Positions 5,112 to 7,060 of a DNA stretch of 7,060 nucleotides are shown one piece after another. The notes beneath the pieces were generated by a model, which did no database searches, was not told where the DNA came from, and saw nothing but the letters and a program-made list of their open reading frames with translations. The stretch's first letter is position 1. Every line of letters starts with the position of its first letter. Origin of the DNA: an uncultured Eubacteriaceae bacterium (lineage in GTDB: Bacteria; Bacillota; Clostridia; Lachnospirales; Lachnospiraceae); NCBI GenBank assembly GCA_945938055.1, contig CAMEUH010000127.1, positions 1-7,060 of the forward strand, read 5' to 3'. The position numbers were made by a program, and so were the translations under genes.

Positions 5112-5852
5112 CTATTCAAACCTCACAATCTCTTTTTTCAACCTCTTAATAATTTTCTTTTCCAGACGTGAGATGTACGACTGAGAAATTCCCAGCAAAT
5201 CTGCCACTTCCTTCTGTGTCATCTCCATCCCATCCGCCGCAGTAAGTCCAAACCGCAGATCAACAATCGTCCGTTCCCTCTCGGACAATTTACTGATTGC
5301 CTTATTCAAAAGCTTTCTTTCCACTTCATCCTCGATATCCTTATAAATGACATCTTCATCTGTCCCAAGGATATCCGAAAGAAGAAGCTCATTTCCATCC
5401 CAATCCACATTAAGCGGTTCATCAATGGATACCTCAAGCTTTGTCTTGTTATTTCTGCGAAGATACATCAGAATCTCATTTTCAATACATCTTGATGCAT
5501 AGGTTGCAAGCTTTATATTCTTATCCGGTTTATAAGAATTAATTGCCTTAATTAATCCGATGGTTCCAATGGAAATCAAATCCTCCACACCCACACCGGT
5601 ATTATCAAACTTCTTGGCTATGTAAACCACAAGCCGCAGATTATGCTCAATCAGCATACTTCTCGCCTTGTCATCCTTTTCATCACCAAGCCTTTTAATC
5701 ACCCTTGCTTCTTCTTCTGCCTCCAATGGCGGGGGCAAGACATCCGCTCCACCGATATAGGGAATTTCCCCCTGATTCAAAAACATCAGGTTTTTAATGG
5801 TAGGCACCATTTTAAAATGGAACCGTTCCGGAACCGCCACCTTTAATATCAT
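5112..5852 (-). CDS. sigE: RNA polymerase early mother-cell sigma factor, pro-sigma-E
   Basis: Sigma-E drives early mother-cell transcription and is made as an inactive precursor that SpoIIGA cleaves. I start at ATG 5850-5852 (246 residues). AGGGG at 5861-5865 is 8 nt upstream, and a longer frame to 5894 would run into spoIIGA. The leader ends at YIGG (32-35), followed by the conserved LPPPL (39-43). Region 2 shows NLRLVVYIAKKF (71-82), EDLISIGTIGLIKAIN (90-105), LATYASRCIENEILMYLRR (115-133) and the DWDGNELLLSD block. Region 4 has the HTH TQKEVADLLGISQSYISRL (about 212-230). Sigma-K is similar, but LPPPL, the DWDGNELL block and the adjacent spoIIGA mark sigma-E. The leader is about 4 residues longer than in B. 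subtilis and has a proline directly before YIGG. The gene follows spoIIGA at 19 nt in one operon. Confidence 0.95.
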   Translation of the reverse strand: MILKVAVPERFHFKMVPTIKNLMFLNQGEIPYIGGADVLPPPLEAEEEARVIKRLGDEKDDKARSMLIEHNLRLVVYIAKKFDNTGVGVEDLISIGTIGLIKAINSYKPDKNIKLATYASRCIENEILMYLRRNNKTKLEVSIDEPLNVDWDGNELLLSDILGTDEDVIYKDIEDEVERKLLNKAISKLSERERTIVDLRFGLTAADGMEMTQKEVADLLGISQSYISRLEKKIIKRLKKEIVRFE

Positions 5853-5860
5853 ACTCTTTT

Positions 5861-5865
5861 CCCCT
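5861..5865 (-). promoter_or_regulatory. Ribosome binding site deciding the sigE start
   Basis: Minus-strand AGGGG, with an A following, lies 8 nt before ATG 5850-5852 in the short gap after the spoIIGA stop. It supports MILKVAV as the N-terminus. The upstream ATG at 5894 lies inside spoIIGA, and the internal ATG at 5810 lacks a comparable site. Confidence 0.7.
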
Positions 5866-5871
5866 ATTCTT

Positions 5872-6711
5872 TCAATTTCTAAGGACTGCCGCATTAATCA
5901 GTGCGTCGTAGGAAGACGTTTCTGTTAATGCCCCGTCATAAATCCCAATTGCCGCAGAATCCTTAAATATCATCCTGTTGCGTTCATAAATTTCCATGCT
6001 GTCCACATCAATCACCGGCAATAATCCGCTTTCCTTTCCAACGGAATGATACGGAATCAGCCGGTAATGAAGAGCAGCATAATCTTTTTCACCGGAAAGA
6101 ATCCGATTCAGCACAGCCGATCTTACGATATGTACCATTTTCCCCGTATACGGGTCTGTCAGCACATTGCCCGTGTCCACAAGACCATTAAACTGTACCC
6201 GGTGATTCTGAATCGTTAACCGAACCTTATAAATGTTACTTCCATAATTCTTTCGTACCTTTATCATGATTCTTCCAAGGCAAATGATTCCATAAAAAAC
6301 CGCTATTCCCAAAAAAATCTGCTCTTTTTGTATGATACCGCTGACAAAGGCATATCCAAAACCAAGATAATTCCATCCGGCATAGCAGATACCCGAAAGA
6401 CAGAAGGTTACCACATAAAGAACCAATATTCCCTTTATCATTTTCTTTCTATTACTCCACCCCATAATGATCAATAACATTAATACGGGAATAACAACAT
6501 ATGTAATCATACCAAGGAATCCTTTCAGCTGTTCCTGATATTTCATAAGGATGATTTCCACTACTGCCCATAAACTTCCCGTAAGAGATGCCATTATCTT
6601 TTTCCAGATGCTTACTGAAAATTCCATGACATGGGCTGTTACATGCAGAACAATATAATCCATCACAAAGTTCACCAGGAAAAAAACATCAAGATAAATC
6701 CTGTACTGCAA
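5872..6711 (-). CDS. spoIIGA: Sporulation sigma-E factor-processing peptidase SpoIIGA
   Basis: SpoIIGA is a membrane-bound aspartic protease that removes the pro-sequence of sigma-E after septation, triggered by the forespore signal SpoIIR. The 279 residues start with the family pattern YLDVFFLVNFVMDY. About five membrane spans follow in the first 150 residues (roughly 5-27, 39-56, 66-84, 92-112, 130-148). The cytoplasmic C-terminal half holds the catalytic motif VDTGN with D179, close to D183 of the B. subtilis enzyme. Downstream LLPVIDVDSMEI and AAIGIYDGALT match the protease fold. The start is a TTG (6709-6711) behind a perfect ribosome binding site; there is no in-frame ATG before residue 17, which would remove the first conserved span. 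It is the first gene of the spoIIGA-sigE operon, so protease and substrate are made together. Confidence 0.94.
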   Translation of the reverse strand: MQYRIYLDVFFLVNFVMDYIVLHVTAHVMEFSVSIWKKIMASLTGSLWAVVEIILMKYQEQLKGFLGMITYVVIPVLMLLIIMGWSNRKKMIKGILVLYVVTFCLSGICYAGWNYLGFGYAFVSGIIQKEQIFLGIAVFYGIICLGRIMIKVRKNYGSNIYKVRLTIQNHRVQFNGLVDTGNVLTDPYTGKMVHIVRSAVLNRILSGEKDYAALHYRLIPYHSVGKESGLLPVIDVDSMEIYERNRMIFKDSAAIGIYDGALTETSSYDALINAAVLRN

Positions 6712-6714
6712 CCT

Positions 6715-6722
6715 TCACCTCC
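6715..6722 (-). promoter_or_regulatory. Ribosome binding site deciding the TTG start of spoIIGA
   Basis: Minus-strand GGAGGTGA, a full anti-16S match, is followed after AGG by TTG 6709-6711. The resulting N-terminus MQYRIYLDVFF fits the family. An ATG overlapping this site (6722-6724) is out of frame and cannot start the gene. Confidence 0.85.
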
Positions 6723-6758
6723 ATGGTCCGCCAATGTCCGGCGTTAATTACAGGTATT

Positions 6759-6764
6759 ATTATA
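6759..6764 (-). promoter_or_regulatory. Putative -10 element of the spoIIG promoter
   Basis: A consensus TATAAT on the minus strand, with a predicted start near 6752 and a leader of about 40 nt to the spoIIGA TTG. No sigma-A -35 hexamer is found at 17 nt, as expected for a promoter that needs an activator. In B. subtilis the spoIIG promoter has an abnormally long 22-bp spacer and is activated by Spo0A~P. Confidence 0.55.
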
Positions 6765-6783
6765 TGTCATGCTTCGTATAAAT

Positions 6784-6792
6784 TTTGTCGTT
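6784..6792 (+). promoter_or_regulatory. Possible Spo0A box overlapping the spoIIG -35 region
   Basis: TTTGTCGTT matches the 0A-box consensus TTTGTCRAA at 7 of 9 positions, in reverse orientation to the operon. It spans about -32 to -40 from the predicted start, where an activator contacting sigma-A would bind. Confidence 0.4.
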
Positions 6793-6817
6793 TTATGAGC
6801 GTGGTTTATAAAAATTG

Positions 6818-6836
6818 ATTGACAGACTTCGACACC
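6818..6836 (-). promoter_or_regulatory. Tandem Spo0A boxes upstream of spoIIGA
   Basis: Minus-strand GGTGTCGAA (6828-6836) contains the perfect core TGTCGAA, and TCTGTCAAT (6818-6826) matches the consensus at 7 of 9 positions. Their centres are 10 bp apart, one helical turn, in the same orientation, the usual layout for a Spo0A~P dimer. They lie about 66-84 nt upstream of the predicted spoIIG start. Confidence 0.6.
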
Positions 6837-6899
6837 TGTTTTGATATCGTAAAGATTTTACCATCCTGAACAGAGCAGATGCACTTTTTGCTCCATAAC

Positions 6900-6928
6900 A
6901 AAAAAGACAGCCTGTCAAACAGACTGCC
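6900..6928 (-). terminator. Rho-independent terminator of ftsZ
   Basis: On the minus strand a 9-bp stem (6920-6928 with 6906-6914, two G-U pairs) closes a 5-nt loop and is followed by T6 (6905-6900) and GTT. It begins 17 nt after the ftsZ stop and separates ftsZ from the spoIIG operon. The rest of 6712-6945 holds only the spoIIG control region and no gene. Confidence 0.9.
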
Positions 6929-6945
6929 TCTTATTGATTGAATCA

Positions 6946-7060
6946 TTATTTCTTCTGAAGGAAATCCGGAATACTGATTCCCTTTTCCTTTACCGTGCTT
7001 CTTACCGGCTGCTGTGGCTGCTGCTGACGGAAGCCCTGATTTGCGGCGTTTGGATTTGCC
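6946..7060 (-). CDS. ftsZ: Cell division protein FtsZ, C-terminal end
   Basis: Only the last 37 codons and the TAA (6946-6948) are inside the window; the gene continues beyond the right edge. The visible part is the disordered linker, rich in Gln, Asn and Pro (NPNAANQGF, RQQQPQQP), followed by the conserved C-terminal peptide ISIPDFL and the basic end QKK. That peptide is the docking site for FtsA, SepF and other FtsZ partners, and the core IP-FL is characteristic. FtsZ is the tubulin-like GTPase that forms the division ring, and in sporulation the polar septum. In many Firmicutes ftsZ lies just upstream of the spoIIG genes, which supports the call. It ends in its own terminator, so spoIIGA is transcribed separately. 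Confidence 0.9.
   Translation of the reverse strand, partial: ANPNAANQGFRQQQPQQPVRSTVKEKGISIPDFLQKK

Noticed and set aside
6689..6724. An 11-codon frame on the minus strand starting at the ATG overlapping the spoIIGA ribosome binding site (MEVKVAV...), out of frame with spoIIGA.
   Set aside because: It lacks a convincing ribosome binding site, and the short peptide is easily explained by chance around the GGAGGTGA motif.
6726..6741. A short direct repeat of GTCCG and a 4-bp CGCC/GGCG stem in the spoIIGA leader.
   Set aside because: Too short to support a riboswitch or operator, and no larger conserved fold is recognisable.
6820..6848. A plus-strand promoter-like pair: TTGACA (6820-6825) and TGATAT 17 nt downstream.
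   Set aside because: The -10 matches only 3 of 6, no plus-strand gene follows, and the TTGACA is the complement of a Spo0A-box core.

Overview
The window looks like core chromosome of a spore-forming, low-GC anaerobe of the class Clostridia, most likely Lachnospiraceae. This rests on gene content (spoIIGA, sigE, sigG, a YlmC/YmxH gene, a SpoVB-like flippase), the protein sequences, and strong AGGAGG-type ribosome binding sites. I assigned the group by recognising families, not by a database search. I see no phage, IS element, CRISPR array, tRNA or rRNA.

Layout from left to right. Bases 1-721 (+) hold the C-terminal half of a SpoVB/MurJ-type flippase, convergent with the next block. Bases 745-4078 (-) hold a housekeeping block read right to left: ylmC, nrdR, yqeG, aroE, aroK, efp. 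The nrdR-yqeG-aroE-aroK genes are 4 nt apart or overlapping and start from a good sigma-A-type promoter at the end of ylmC. efp has its own promoter and a strong terminator. Bases 4206-4982 (+) hold sigG alone on the opposite strand, preceded by a plausible sigma-F promoter. Bases 5112-6711 (-) hold the spoIIG operon, spoIIGA-sigE, preceded by Spo0A-box-like sites and a TATAAT element. Bases 6900-7060 (-) hold the last 37 codons of ftsZ and its terminator.

How the genes work together. FtsZ builds the division septum. Spo0A~P is expected to switch on spoIIGA-sigE; the SpoIIGA membrane protease then removes the pro-sequence of sigma-E in the mother cell, while sigma-F in the forespore makes sigma-G. 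YlmC is a small sporulation-associated PRC-barrel protein. The NrdR-YqeG-AroE-AroK-EF-P block is vegetative: control of dNTP synthesis, a HAD phosphatase, two shikimate-pathway enzymes and a translation factor.

The most noteworthy point is architectural. The familiar ftsZ / spoIIGA-sigE-sigG / ylmC / nrdR gene order is kept, but sigG is flipped in place, so it is convergent with sigE and divergent from ylmC. The flipped gene is bounded by abutting divergent promoter-like elements on one side and two overlapping, oppositely directed terminator-like hairpins on the other. I do not see an undescribed multi-gene system here. The findings concern the regulation and wiring of a known sporulation locus.
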